DNA of 64,000 nucleotides from Candidatus Baltobacteraceae bacterium. Its GTDB lineage: Bacteria; Vulcanimicrobiota; Vulcanimicrobiia; Vulcanimicrobiales; Vulcanimicrobiaceae. This document shows, one piece after another, positions 24,392 through 34,365 of the stretch. The DNA is taken from the NCBI GenBank assembly GCA_036489885.1, contig DASXEW010000003.1, forward strand, positions 310,001 through 374,000. The letters are read 5' to 3'. The notes below the pieces were generated by a model. That model ran no database searches. It saw nothing but the letters and a program-made list of their open reading frames with translations, and had not been told where the DNA came from. Every line of letters starts with the position of its first letter. Position 1 is the first letter of the stretch. Both the position numbers and the translations under genes were made by a program.

Positions 24392-25083
24392 GTCTCGTTG
24401 TGCGAGGTGTCGATGCCGGATACGCCGACCTAACCGTCGTGCGGAATCTGTCGCTTGAGGTACCGGATGGATCGGTCGTCGCGCTGCTGGGCCGCAACGG
24501 CGCCGGCAAGAGCACCACGCTCAAAACGATCATGGGACTCGTGCACCCGCGAAGCGGCGAAATTGCGTTCGACGGCACCCGCATCGACCACCGCACGCCG
24601 CACAAGATCAATCGCTTGGGCATTGCATACGTTCCCGAAGAACGCCGCGTTTTCTCGGAGCTCACCGTCGACGAACATCTCCGTATCTCGCAACACACGA
24701 ACACGCAGTGGCCCGCCGCACGCATCTTCGAGCTCTTTCCGCAGCTGTGCGCATTGCGTTCCCGGCGCGGGCGCTTTCTCTCGGGCGGCGAGCAGCAAAT
24801 GCTTGCGATCGCACGCGCGCTCGTAACGGGTCCGAAGCTACTGCTGCTCGACGAGCCATCGCAGGGACTTGCTCCGGTGATCGTCGACGCGGTCATCGAC
24901 TCGGTTCAGCGAATGCGTTCCGAGGGCTTGAGCATCTTACTCGTCGAGCAGGACGTCTCCATCGCGCTGCACTTGGCGTCGCACGTCTACATTTTGGAGA
25001 CCGGCGAGCTCGTTTACGCCGGAGGCGCCGATGAACTCGGAACACGCGCGGACCTGCAGGCGAACTATCTCGGCGTGGGATAA
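24388..25083 (+). CDS. livF: Branched-chain amino-acid ABC transporter ATPase LivF
   Basis: 231 residues, ATGA overlap with livG. Walker A GRNGAGKST, Q-loop region IAYVPEERRVFSELTVDEHL, signature LSGGEQQMLAIARAL, Walker B LLLLDEPSQGL, and the C-terminal YILETGELVYAG as in LivF. Second ATPase of the importer. Confidence 0.94.
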   Translation: MSLVVRGVDAGYADLTVVRNLSLEVPDGSVVALLGRNGAGKSTTLKTIMGLVHPRSGEIAFDGTRIDHRTPHKINRLGIAYVPEERRVFSELTVDEHLRISQHTNTQWPAARIFELFPQLCALRSRRGRFLSGGEQQMLAIARALVTGPKLLLLDEPSQGLAPVIVDAVIDSVQRMRSEGLSILLVEQDVSIALHLASHVYILETGELVYAGGADELGTRADLQANYLGVG

Positions 25084-25105
25084 AGGCGTCCGAAAGGGAG
25101 GGTTC

Positions 25106-26320
25106 ATGCGACAACATCTCACGCGGCGCGATGTGCTGAAGCTCGGAGCCAGCGTCACCGCAACGCTCGCGGCACCGCTCGGTCGCGCGAGCGCTGCAGA
25201 AGCGGACGTCACGCTTTGCGGCATCTTCTCGCAAACGGGAGCCTACGCCGTCTTCGGGCGCGATACCGACCGTGGGATAAAGCTCGCCCTTTCGGAAGCC
25301 GGCGGCAAGACGCTCGGTCACGAGATTCGTTACATCATCCGCGACGATCAAACGAATCCGGGTGTCGGCGTCCAACAAGTGAGTGACGCGATCGATCACG
25401 AGAACGCAAAGTACTTTGTCGGCGTCGCGTCCAGCTCGGTCGGGCTTGCAATCGAGCAAATCTGCGGAATGAAGCACGCGATGTTTCTGACGAGCGTCGG
25501 CGCCGATGAAGTCACAGGCAGTGCCTGCAATCCCTACACGTTCCGTTGGGCTGTTCCGACGTATGGCGCCGTTCGTGCCACGATGTATCCGTTCATCAAG
25601 CGCTTTCCAAAAGCCAAGCGCTGGTACACAATTACGCCGTCGTACGTTTTCGGCGATTCGCTGTTGCGCAACGTGCGCGACGTCGCAAAAGAACACAATC
25701 TCGACGTCATCGGAAATGCATATCATCCGCTGGGTGCGACCGAATACTCGTCGATCGTCACGGCTGCCATAGCGTCGAAACCCGACGTAATCGCGCTCCT
25801 CAACTTCGGCGGCGACGCAATCAAGACGATCAAGACGGCGCAAGAATTCGGCGTCAAGAACACTGCTAAACTTCTCTATGTGTGGAGCGGCGGTCTGCTC
25901 GATTATCAAGGCATCGGTCCGGCTGCGATGGATGATTTGTATGTCGGCTGCCAATACTGGCACGACGCAACGCCCGAGACGCGCAAGGCCAGCGAACCGT
26001 ACCTAAAGGCCTACGGTGAGCCGATGGGCTACGTCGGTGCGAGCGCCTACATCGAGGCGAAGCTCGCACTTTCCGGCATGGAGCGCGCAAAGTCAATCGA
26101 TCCGCTTGCGGCGGCGAAAGCGCTACAAGGCTACACCTACGCCGGTCCGACCGGCCGCGAAACGATCCGTGGATTCGATCACCAGGTCATCAAGCCATAT
26201 TATTTCTTGCGAGGCAGAGCTGAGAAGGCGATGCAGAACCAGTGGGATTTCGTCGAAACGCTCGGCTCGGCGTCATATCCCGTCCCGCAGTCAGAGAGTC
26301 AGTGTAAGCTCGGCTCCTGA
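25106..26320 (+). CDS. Liv-type ABC transporter substrate-binding protein, Tat-exported
   Basis: 404 residues from the ATG at 25106, with GGGAGG upstream. A twin-arginine-like signal (LTRRDVLKLGASVTATLAAP) is followed by a periplasmic-binding-protein type I fold: VTLCGIFSQTGAYAVFG, RYIIRDDQTNPGVG, MFLTSVGADEVTG and PYYFLRGRAEKAM. This branch (Peripla_BP_6) binds amino acids, amides, urea or aromatic acids. Its last 22 bases overlap the convergent MFS gene. Confidence 0.92.
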   Translation: MRQHLTRRDVLKLGASVTATLAAPLGRASAAEADVTLCGIFSQTGAYAVFGRDTDRGIKLALSEAGGKTLGHEIRYIIRDDQTNPGVGVQQVSDAIDHENAKYFVGVASSSVGLAIEQICGMKHAMFLTSVGADEVTGSACNPYTFRWAVPTYGAVRATMYPFIKRFPKAKRWYTITPSYVFGDSLLRNVRDVAKEHNLDVIGNAYHPLGATEYSSIVTAAIASKPDVIALLNFGGDAIKTIKTAQEFGVKNTAKLLYVWSGGLLDYQGIGPAAMDDLYVGCQYWHDATPETRKASEPYLKAYGEPMGYVGASAYIEAKLALSGMERAKSIDPLAAAKALQGYTYAGPTGRETIRGFDHQVIKPYYFLRGRAEKAMQNQWDFVETLGSASYPVPQSESQCKLGS

Positions 26321-27447
26321 GTGCGCGCGCCCGCGAAGAACGGAATCGCCGCGAGCTGCGCGATGACGGAGAACGCGACCAGTGTGAGGATCGAGCGATC
26401 GACGAGATAACCCATCAGCGCGCTTCCCGCAAACCACGCGACGCCGAAGACGGTGTCGTAGATCCCAAAGGCGGTCGCGCGTTTCTCGCCGATCACGCGC
26501 GCAACGAGGGCGACGAGCAACGTATCTTGTACCGCCGTCCCCAGTCCCCAAAAGACGACTCCGGCCTGCGCCAACGCGCCGGTCCCAAGAAACGCAAGCG
26601 GTGAGGCCGCAGCCGTGATGATCAACGAGATGACGACGACGTTCGAACCGTACTTGTCGAGCCAGCTGCCGAGAAAATAGGAGGCAATTGCGGCCACACC
26701 CATCGCGACGGCAAACCAGATCGAGATCGCCGGAATCGACACGACGTTATCCCGCGCGAAGCGAAACGCGATCAACGCGAAGTCCACGTAACCTGCGGCG
26801 ACAAGTGCGCCGCCGATGGCATAGCGTTTGAACGTCGCACGATCTTTGAGCAGCGTCGAACGTCCCACGCTCGGCGTCAGTCCGCGGCTCGCGGTTTGCG
26901 CGACCGCAAGAGCAATTAGCGTGCAAATCGCCGGAATGAACAGAACGCCGTAGCCCAGACGTATTCCCGAGTGCGTAATGCCGACCGCAAGTAGTAGCGG
27001 ACCGATCGTTGCGCCGGTTTGATCCATGGCTTCGTTTACGCCGAAGGTCCAACCACGACGGCCGAGCTGCCGTCCGGCTTCCGCGATGAGTCCGCTCGTC
27101 GCCGGGCGGCGAACGCCGCGACCGAAACGCTCGCCGATGACGAGACCTGCGGCAGCCGGCCAACTTCCGGCGAGCGCCAGCGCCGGCACGCAGAGTTGAT
27201 TGATGATGTAGCCCGCCCAGATTTCGATCCAATATTTTCCCGTGCGGTCGGCGATCGCGCCCGCAATCGATCGCACGGCGTAGCCGGCGAGCTCGCCGCC
27301 CCCGGCGACGGCGCCGACTACAAACCCGCTCGCGCCGAGTGACCCCAGCAACGCACCGACCTCGCCGCGTCCCCCTTCGTACACCATGTCCGCAAACAGG
27401 TTGACGATGCCCATCAGAAAGACGAATCGCAGCACGTTGTTTTTCAC
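26299..27447 (-). CDS. MFS transporter
   Basis: 382 residues from a GTG at 27447 that overlaps the stop of the upstream hydrolase (GTGA). About 11-12 membrane segments; MFS-type loop SIAGAIADRTGKYW after the second, and RGVRRPATSGLIAEAG later. This pattern is seen in a poorly characterised bacterial MFS group. Co-transcribed with the alpha/beta hydrolase, so it may move the substrate or product of that enzyme. Confidence 0.85.
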   Translation of the reverse strand: MKNNVLRFVFLMGIVNLFADMVYEGGRGEVGALLGSLGASGFVVGAVAGGGELAGYAVRSIAGAIADRTGKYWIEIWAGYIINQLCVPALALAGSWPAAAGLVIGERFGRGVRRPATSGLIAEAGRQLGRRGWTFGVNEAMDQTGATIGPLLLAVGITHSGIRLGYGVLFIPAICTLIALAVAQTASRGLTPSVGRSTLLKDRATFKRYAIGGALVAAGYVDFALIAFRFARDNVVSIPAISIWFAVAMGVAAIASYFLGSWLDKYGSNVVVISLIITAAASPLAFLGTGALAQAGVVFWGLGTAVQDTLLVALVARVIGEKRATAFGIYDTVFGVAWFAGSALMGYLVDRSILTLVAFSVIAQLAAIPFFAGARTQEPSLH

Positions 27448-28259
27448 GTCATGAGTTCCCGCAGCTCGCGATTGAAGCGTCTCGAACCTTCAAAAAACGG
27501 TGTGTGCCCGATGCCTTCGTAGAGCGAAAGCCGTGCCTCCGGGATGACGGTGGCATTGTGTTGCGATGACGCCGGCGTTACGATGGCGTCTTCCGTGCCG
27601 TGCACGCACAAGACCGGAATCCGCAGCGTCTTCAGCACGTCGTCGTTGTCGAGTTTCCGGCGGCCCATCCACTCACGCGCCACTGCGGGACATTGCTCGC
27701 CAACGGCGAGCAGCCGGACGCGATCGTTTTCCGGCAAGCGCGCCGGATCCGCGACGCACATGTCGACGAAGCGCGCCATCGCCGGTCGAAGAACTTCAGG
27801 ATCGGATGAATTGAGCGCCGGAAAGAGCGCTGCGAATTGCGCGCCCGTGAAGCCGCGAGCTTTCTCGCCGCCTTTCACCGTTAGGGCGCACGCAAGTAAA
27901 ATCGCGCGAACGCGATCGCTTCCGTAGAAGCGCAGGTAGTCGCAGATGACGTAGCCGCCATACGACCATCCGACCAGCGTGACGTTCTTCAACTCAAGTG
28001 CCGCGATGACTGCCGCGACGTCGTCGGCCCACGGCTGCGATTCCGCGTACGCGGCTCCCTCACCGGGCTTATCGGATTCACCGTGCCCACGCAGGTCGAA
28101 GGCGATCAAACGAAAGTCGCGTGCGAGATCGCTCGAAAACTGCTCGCGCCACGCGAACGTCGACTGACAGTAGCCGTGGATGAAGAGAATCGCGGGACCG
28201 TCCGGATTGCCTTCGGCGACCACATGCAGGGCGACGCCGCCGCCGCCGATAACGCGCAT
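27444..28259 (-). CDS. Alpha/beta hydrolase
   Basis: 271 residues from the ATG at 28259 (MRVIGGGGVALHVVAEG). Nucleophile Ser in LVGWSYGGYV, acid in CVHGTEDAIV, His in GIGHTPFFEG near the C-terminus; the oxyanion loop is FIHGYCQS. It belongs to the broad esterase/epoxide-hydrolase-like group. The reading frame is open for another 105 bases upstream but with no family similarity. The start codon lies only six bases from the divergent dehalogenase-like gene. GTGA overlap with the MFS gene downstream. Confidence 0.85.
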   Translation of the reverse strand: MRVIGGGGVALHVVAEGNPDGPAILFIHGYCQSTFAWREQFSSDLARDFRLIAFDLRGHGESDKPGEGAAYAESQPWADDVAAVIAALELKNVTLVGWSYGGYVICDYLRFYGSDRVRAILLACALTVKGGEKARGFTGAQFAALFPALNSSDPEVLRPAMARFVDMCVADPARLPENDRVRLLAVGEQCPAVAREWMGRRKLDNDDVLKTLRIPVLCVHGTEDAIVTPASSQHNATVIPEARLSLYEGIGHTPFFEGSRRFNRELRELMT

Positions 28260-28265
28260 GCCGTT

Positions 28266-29153
28266 ATGTTCGAAGGTTTTGCAACGCGACGCCTCCCTGG
28301 CGTGGACGGCATTCAGATCAACGCGGTCGTCGGCGGGAGTGGGCCGCCGCTTCTGCTTCTGCACGGCTATCCGCAGTCACACGTGATGTGGCACAAGGTT
28401 GCGCCCGTGCTTGCAAAGCACTTCACGGTCGCCGCTGCCGATCTTCGCGGATACGGCGACAGCGACAAACCGCAAAGTGACAAGGCGCATCTCGTTTATT
28501 CGAAGCGCTCGACCGGAAACGATCAACTAGCAGCGATGCGGTCGCTGGGTTACGAGCGCTTCGCCGTCGCCGGTCACGATCGCGGAGGACGTGTCGCACA
28601 TCGCATGGCGCTCGATCATCCCTCTGCCATCGAGCGCATTGCGGTGCTCGACATTGCGCCGACGCGCGAGATGTTCAAGCCGACGACGTTCGAGTTTGCG
28701 ATGGCGTACTATCACTGGTTTTTTCTCGCGCAGCCATTCGACTATCCGGAGCGCTTGATCGGCGCCGATCCCGAATATTACGTGCGCGAAAAGATGCGCG
28801 CATGGTCACGCGGTCTGGATGAAGAGATTTTCACACGCGAAGCGCTCGCCGAATACATTCGATGCTTCAAAGATCCGAAGACGATTCACGCAAGCTGCGA
28901 AGACTATCGTGCCGCTGCGACGATCGACATCGAACACGACGACGCCGATGGAGGGAAGACAGTTGAGGCGCCGTTGCTCGCGCTATGGGGCTCGAAAGGC
29001 GTCGTCAATCGCTTGTTCGATCCGATCGCGCTCTGGAAGCAGCGAGCAAGCGACGTTCGCGGCGAAACCTTACCTTCGGGACACTATCTTGCCGAAGAAG
29101 TTCCGAAGCAGACTGCGGAACGGCTGCTTACGTTCTTCAAGGGCCAAGCCTAA
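28266..29153 (+). CDS. Haloacetate (fluoroacetate) dehalogenase-like alpha/beta hydrolase
   Basis: 295 residues from the ATG at 28266 (MFEGFATRRLPGVDG). Unlike ordinary esterases the nucleophile is Asp105 in AGHDRGGRVAHRMALDHP. The acid is Asp129 (LDIAPT) and the base His273 (SGHYLAEE). Carboxylate-binding Arg106 and Arg109 and the halide pocket His149/Trp150 (YYHWFFLAQP) and Tyr214 (SCEDYRA) are all present. These are the residues known from fluoroacetate dehalogenases, which turn fluoro- or chloroacetate into glycolate. Activity on a natural haloacid is likely, but the exact substrate is unproven. No SD is visible before the ATG. Confidence 0.88.
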   Translation: MFEGFATRRLPGVDGIQINAVVGGSGPPLLLLHGYPQSHVMWHKVAPVLAKHFTVAAADLRGYGDSDKPQSDKAHLVYSKRSTGNDQLAAMRSLGYERFAVAGHDRGGRVAHRMALDHPSAIERIAVLDIAPTREMFKPTTFEFAMAYYHWFFLAQPFDYPERLIGADPEYYVREKMRAWSRGLDEEIFTREALAEYIRCFKDPKTIHASCEDYRAAATIDIEHDDADGGKTVEAPLLALWGSKGVVNRLFDPIALWKQRASDVRGETLPSGHYLAEEVPKQTAERLLTFFKGQA

Positions 29154-29190
29154 ACGTTTCGCGCGCGGGACCGCCGGGAACGGGCCATTT

Positions 29191-29391
29191 ATGCGGAACC
29201 CCGACGAAAGTAAGAACGGCACGCACACGGGCAAGCCGCGCGCAAAGAAAGATCCGCAGCGTTCACCGCTGAGCGGTATTCTCGAAGATCCGAAAGGCAC
29301 CGATCGTGGTGTTGGATCGCTCGACAAAGCGTTGTGGGATGAATCCCGTAGCAAGAGCACACCCGAGCGCGCTGCCAAAGACGACGACTAG
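29191..29391 (+). CDS. Small charged, probably disordered protein
   Basis: 66 residues from an ATG at 29191. Rich in Lys, Asp, Ser, Gly and Pro (GTHTGKPRAKKDPQ, LEDPKGTDRGVGSLD, ERAAKDDD at the end), with no hydrophobic core, no cysteine and no signal peptide. I do not recognise it. It lies 37 bases after the dehalogenase-like gene on the same strand, and its stop abuts the convergent regulator gene. It could be a stress-related disordered protein or a chance frame; the composition differs from antisense shadows in the region. Confidence 0.4.
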   Translation: MRNPDESKNGTHTGKPRAKKDPQRSPLSGILEDPKGTDRGVGSLDKALWDESRSKSTPERAAKDDD

Positions 29392-30240
29392 CTAAGAACC
29401 GCCGCCCGCGTCACGAAACGCTGCGAGCGTCGCATCATCTGCCGGCGTAAGATAGCGCGTGTGCGCTCCGGGCCATCCGGCGACCGGAAAGACAATCGCG
29501 TGGACGGCGAGCGAACCGTAGGCGGGATGCGTGATGATGTATGGCTTCGTCAAGTTCTCCTGATTGAGCTCATCAAACGACGACACGTCGTGCGCGCCCC
29601 AAAGACGCTCGAATTCCGACTGACCACGCAGCGCATCTAACACGAGCCGTGCGGCCGGACTTTCCGGATCGCGCGCGAGCGATCGGCGGAAAAGTCCGAG
29701 ATTTCGGCGCGTGTGCTCTTCCCAACCGGGACCCATCAGGCCGCGCAATGCATCGTCTTTGAACGTGCGCCAGACGACGTTGCGCGCGAGCCACTCCTCA
29801 TTGCCGTGTAAGAACACTTTTTCGGCGACACCGTTGGCGCGAACGCGCGTCAGCCACGGATCGTACACGAGCACTGCGGCTTCTCGCGTGTTCTTGAGCG
29901 AGTACTCGAGGGATGGATGAATGGGGCGAACACCTCGTGGTGGCGGCGGTTCGCCGCGTACGAGCGTGTAGACGTAATCGCGCTCGACGCGATTCAATCG
30001 CAACGCTTTTGCGACCGGTTCGATGATGCGTTGCGTCATGGCGCGATCGCGTCCCATTTCGAATAGCGTGTACCACTCGGTGCTGATGCCGGCGAGGCGC
30101 GCCACCTCGGCGCGCCGTAGCCCAGGTGTCCGTCTCCCCCGCGCATCGTCGATCAGCAAGCCAACGTCATCCGGCCTCAAACGCGCGCGCCGCGACTTCA
30201 GAAAATCGGTCAGCAGCGCACGGTGCGGCGCTTTGGGCAT
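29392..30240 (-). CDS. XRE-family regulator with MmyB-like ligand-binding domain
   Basis: 282 residues. N-terminal helix-turn-helix about 10-85, with the family signature RTPGLRRAEVARLAGISTEWYT. The C-terminal MmyB-like domain (about 105-270) includes ANGVAEKVFLHGNEEW-like family positions and ends with HAIVFPVAGWPGAHTRYLTP. These regulators are common next to oxidoreductases and hydrolases and may bind a fatty-acid-like or flavin ligand. Divergent from the MarR-GNAT gene, with 104 bases between the two start codons. Confidence 0.9.
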   Translation of the reverse strand: MPKAPHRALLTDFLKSRRARLRPDDVGLLIDDARGRRTPGLRRAEVARLAGISTEWYTLFEMGRDRAMTQRIIEPVAKALRLNRVERDYVYTLVRGEPPPPRGVRPIHPSLEYSLKNTREAAVLVYDPWLTRVRANGVAEKVFLHGNEEWLARNVVWRTFKDDALRGLMGPGWEEHTRRNLGLFRRSLARDPESPAARLVLDALRGQSEFERLWGAHDVSSFDELNQENLTKPYIITHPAYGSLAVHAIVFPVAGWPGAHTRYLTPADDATLAAFRDAGGGS

Positions 30241-30267
30241 TCAATACCGAGCTTTCGTGAGGACTTT

Positions 30268-30296
30268 AGTACACGGGGTTCGCCGTATCTAGTGAA
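30268..30296. promoter_or_regulatory. Imperfect inverted repeat between two divergent regulator genes
   Basis: TTAGTACACGG and CCGTATCTAGTGA are near-reverse complements (one gap), separated by GGTTCG. Placed between the XRE and MarR-GNAT genes, it could be an operator for either; a weak call based on symmetry. Confidence 0.25.
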
Positions 30297-30308
30297 ATCC
30301 CAATATAC

Positions 30309-30337
30309 TTGACTGAAGCAACCAAATAGTTGACAAT
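30309..30337 (+). promoter_or_regulatory. Candidate sigma70-like promoter for the MarR-GNAT gene
   Basis: TTGACT (30309-30314), 17 bases, then GACAAT (30332-30337). The expected transcription start would fall at or next to the ATG at 30345, implying a leaderless message. Confidence 0.35.
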
Positions 30338-30344
30338 CGAGGGA

Positions 30345-31271
30345 ATGGCTGCCGGAGATACGAGGATAGCGGCGGTTCGGGGCTTCAACCGCTTCTACAC
30401 CAAGAAGATCGGCGCTCTGCGTGGGAGCGTGCTGCAGAGCAAGTTTTCCCTGAGCGAGGCGCGCGTACTTTACGAGCTTGCCCACCGCAAGACTACGACC
30501 GCTGTCGAGCTGAGCCGCGATCTCGGGCTCGACCCGGGCTATCTCAGCCGGATTCTTCAGCGGTTCGCGGCCCGCGGTCTCATCAGCCGGCGCCGGTCGT
30601 CGACGGATACTCGCCAGACTGTGCTGACCCTGACGCCGCGCGGCGGTGAGGCCTTCGCGCCGCTCGCGCGGCGCCAGAACGCAGAGGTCGCAGCAATGCT
30701 CGGTGAGATTCCGGAGGGCGAACAAGAGCGCGCGATTGCAGCGATGCGCGAGATACAAACGGCATTTTCAGCCGCTGCAGGTTCGGAACCGTACATCATT
30801 CGCGAGCATCAACCAGGCGATATCGGTTGGGTAATCTCGCGGCACGGTGCGCTGTACGCGCAAGAGTTCGGGTGGGACATCACGTTCGAAGCCTATGTCG
30901 CCGACACGACCGCGCGATTCATACGCGAGTTGAACCCAAAACGCGAGCGCTGCTGGATCGCCGAGCGCAACGGGCGCAACGTCGCCTGCATTTTTCTCTT
31001 TGACAAAGGTGACAACGTCGCGCAGCTGCGCATGCTGATCGTCGATCCGGAAGCGCGCGGTCTCGGTATCGGACATCGTCTCGTCGACGAGTGCATTCGC
31101 TTCGCTCGCCAATGCCGTTACGCGAAGATGCTGCTCTGGACGATCGACATTTTATCCGCGGCTCGTAAGATCTACAAACAAGCCGGATTCAAATTGATCG
31201 AATCAACGAAAACGCGCGCTTTCGGACACGACCACTTCGACGAATGGTGGGAGCTGCCGCTCACGAAGTAG
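30345..31271 (+). CDS. MarR-type regulator fused to GNAT acetyltransferase
   Basis: 308 residues from the ATG at 30345. Residues 1-150 are a MarR winged helix (LSEARVLYELAHRKTTTAVELS, then LSRILQRFAARGLISRRRS). Residues 155-308 are a GNAT domain with the acetyl-CoA loop DPEARGLGIGHRLVDEC and the C-terminal KIYKQAGFKLIE. This bifunctional architecture is known in many soil bacteria. It may acetylate a small ligand or protein and sense it at the same time; substrate unknown. A TTG 15 bases upstream is an alternative start. Confidence 0.9.
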   Translation: MAAGDTRIAAVRGFNRFYTKKIGALRGSVLQSKFSLSEARVLYELAHRKTTTAVELSRDLGLDPGYLSRILQRFAARGLISRRRSSTDTRQTVLTLTPRGGEAFAPLARRQNAEVAAMLGEIPEGEQERAIAAMREIQTAFSAAAGSEPYIIREHQPGDIGWVISRHGALYAQEFGWDITFEAYVADTTARFIRELNPKRERCWIAERNGRNVACIFLFDKGDNVAQLRMLIVDPEARGLGIGHRLVDECIRFARQCRYAKMLLWTIDILSAARKIYKQAGFKLIESTKTRAFGHDHFDEWWELPLTK

Positions 31272-31285
31272 AAAATGCGGTTACG

Positions 31286-32116
31286 ATGGTGCCTTCGGTC
31301 CGGAGCGTTATTCTTGCGCTCGCAATCGCCGTAAGCGTTGCCCCTCCGCCGGTATCTGCCGCACAGACAGAAATCACGGTTGGCGTCCGAAAGAGCATGC
31401 ACGCAACGCTCGTGGCACCAGACGGACCTGGACCTTATCCGGGCGTGTTGGTCCTTCACACCAGCGGTGGATTAGAAGACGCCGATCTCGCATTCGCGAC
31501 CAGACTCGCCGGCGAGGGATACGTTTGTCTCGTTCCGGCGTTCATGGCGGCATATGGTCTAAGCGCGCAATCGCGGGATGAAGCGTTCACGCGCGACGGA
31601 GATGCAATCTACGCCGATCTCGTCTCAGCGCTCGACACGCTTCAAAACAATCCCAAGGTGCAGGGTTCGAAGATTGCTGCGATCGGTTTTTCTGCCGGTG
31701 GGTATTTCGCGGTTTGGCTGGCGCTGACGAACAAGGTGCAGGCCGCAGTGGGATACTATGGGGCGTACTCCGGTGCCGGAACGGATAAGGAGTTGACGCA
31801 CTTCGAACGGCTCGCGAATGCTTCAAGCGCTCCGATTCTGATCTTGCACGGCTCGGATGATAGAACGGTTCCCGTTCACGCCGCGCTCCGGCTGGCCAGC
31901 ATTCTCGAAAACGTTAAGACGCCATACCAGATCAAGATATACCCGAATGCGGGTCATCTCTTCGACCGCGCCGACGCCGCCCGGCCGGCCGGCGGCTACA
32001 TGCGGAGCGGACGCGGACCCGCACGCGGAGGCACCGACGCCGGCGATTCCGACGCGAACATTGATGCATGGACGCGCACGATGGATTTTCTTCGCACGTA
32101 CGTCAGCGCTCGGTAA
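31286..32116 (+). CDS. Secreted dienelactone-hydrolase-family protein
   Basis: 276 residues from the ATG at 31286, with a signal peptide (SVILALAIAVSVAPPPVSAA). The alpha/beta hydrolase fold of the dienelactone hydrolase family: VLVLHTSGGLEDAD, nucleophile in IGFSAGGYFAVW, acid in HGSDDRTVP, base in NAGHLFDRADA. The nucleophile is Ser where classical dienelactone hydrolases have Cys, so esterase action on other substrates is likely. Ends at the bidirectional terminator shared with groEL. Confidence 0.85.
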   Translation: MVPSVRSVILALAIAVSVAPPPVSAAQTEITVGVRKSMHATLVAPDGPGPYPGVLVLHTSGGLEDADLAFATRLAGEGYVCLVPAFMAAYGLSAQSRDEAFTRDGDAIYADLVSALDTLQNNPKVQGSKIAAIGFSAGGYFAVWLALTNKVQAAVGYYGAYSGAGTDKELTHFERLANASSAPILILHGSDDRTVPVHAALRLASILENVKTPYQIKIYPNAGHLFDRADAARPAGGYMRSGRGPARGGTDAGDSDANIDAWTRTMDFLRTYVSAR

Positions 32117-32121
32117 TGAAA

Positions 32122-32157
32122 ATCGAAGAGCCCCGGATTGCTCCGGGGCTCTTCGAT
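32122..32157. terminator. Bidirectional intrinsic-type terminator hairpin
   Basis: A perfect 16-bp stem, 32122-32137 with 32142-32157, loop TTGC. It lies between the convergent secreted hydrolase gene and groEL. The flanking T/A tracts are short, so efficiency is uncertain. Confidence 0.8.
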
Positions 32158-32177
32158 GTCTTCTCGCTCGCGCGAGC

Positions 32178-33830
<1,653 letters not shown>

Positions 33831-34136
33831 TTACACCCTCGCCGGGACGCCGCTCAAAATTAAGAGCACGTCCTTTTCAGAGATGATGAGGTACTCTTTC
33901 CCCTCGATCTTGACTTCGGAGCCTGAGTACTTTGAGTAGAGAATGCGGTCGCCGACTTTCAAATCCATCGGGACCTTGTTGCCGTTGTCGAGTATACGCC
34001 CGGCACCGACGGCAATGACTTTGCCCTCTTGGGGCTTCTCCTTGGCCGTATCGGGCAGGAACACACCGCCAGCCGATTTGTCGGACTGCTCAACGTGCTC
34101 GACGACTACGCGATCGCCCAAAGGCTTACCAATCAC
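33831..34136 (-). CDS. groES: Co-chaperonin GroES
   Basis: 101 residues from a GTG at 34136, chosen because GGGAGGA lies just upstream and the product then begins [13 protein letters not shown] as GroES should. The mobile loop is [15 protein letters not shown], and a Gly-rich roof segment follows at [11 protein letters not shown]. It caps GroEL. Probably under heat-shock control by the CIRCE-like site upstream. Confidence 0.97.
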   Translation of the reverse strand: MIGKPLGDRVVVEHVEQSDKSAGGVFLPDTAKEKPQEGKVIAVGAGRILDNGNKVPMDLKVGDRILYSKYSGSEVKIEGKEYLIISEKDVLLILSGVPARV

Positions 34137-34175
34137 GAACTTCCTCCCAAACAAAATGCAAATTCGAATATGCTT

Positions 34176-34202
34176 TTGGCACTTGCAGTCAGAGACTGCT
34201 AG
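34176..34202. promoter_or_regulatory. Degenerate CIRCE-like element (HrcA operator) upstream of groES
   Basis: TTGGCACTT (34176-34184), nine bases, GACTGCTAG (34194-34202). Compared with the consensus TTAGCACTC-N9-GAGTGCTAA each half matches seven of nine positions, and the spacer length is exact. It lies about 40 bases before the groES start, where HrcA sites are expected. No hrcA gene is in the window. Confidence 0.55.
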
Positions 34203-34260
34203 GCGCCGAATAAATTTAGCAGACCCGGCACCAGAGTGCAAGCCCCGTCAGCCGGGCCGC

Positions 34261-34365
34261 CGCCATCCTAAGGGTGGCGCGTGAGGGGAGGGCCGTTCGC
34301 TCGCGAGGGGCGCTCGGGCGAACCAGCCCTCCCCATAGGTGCAGCCCTGGAGGCAACCAGGCTGC
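34261..34365. other. Run of three strong hairpins between groES and the dehydrogenase gene
   Basis: Three stems in series. First, CGCCATCC / GGGTGGCG (34261-34279). Second, GGGGAGGGC / GCCCTCCCC (34285-34293 with 34326-34334), enclosing GTTCGC / GCGAAC and CGAG / CTCG. Third, GCAGC and CTGG / CCAG and GCTGC (34341-34365). The stems are long and GC-rich over about 105 bases without an open frame. It could be a small RNA on either strand or the leader of the downstream gene; it did not match SRP RNA, RNase P RNA, tmRNA or a riboswitch I know. Confidence 0.45.
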
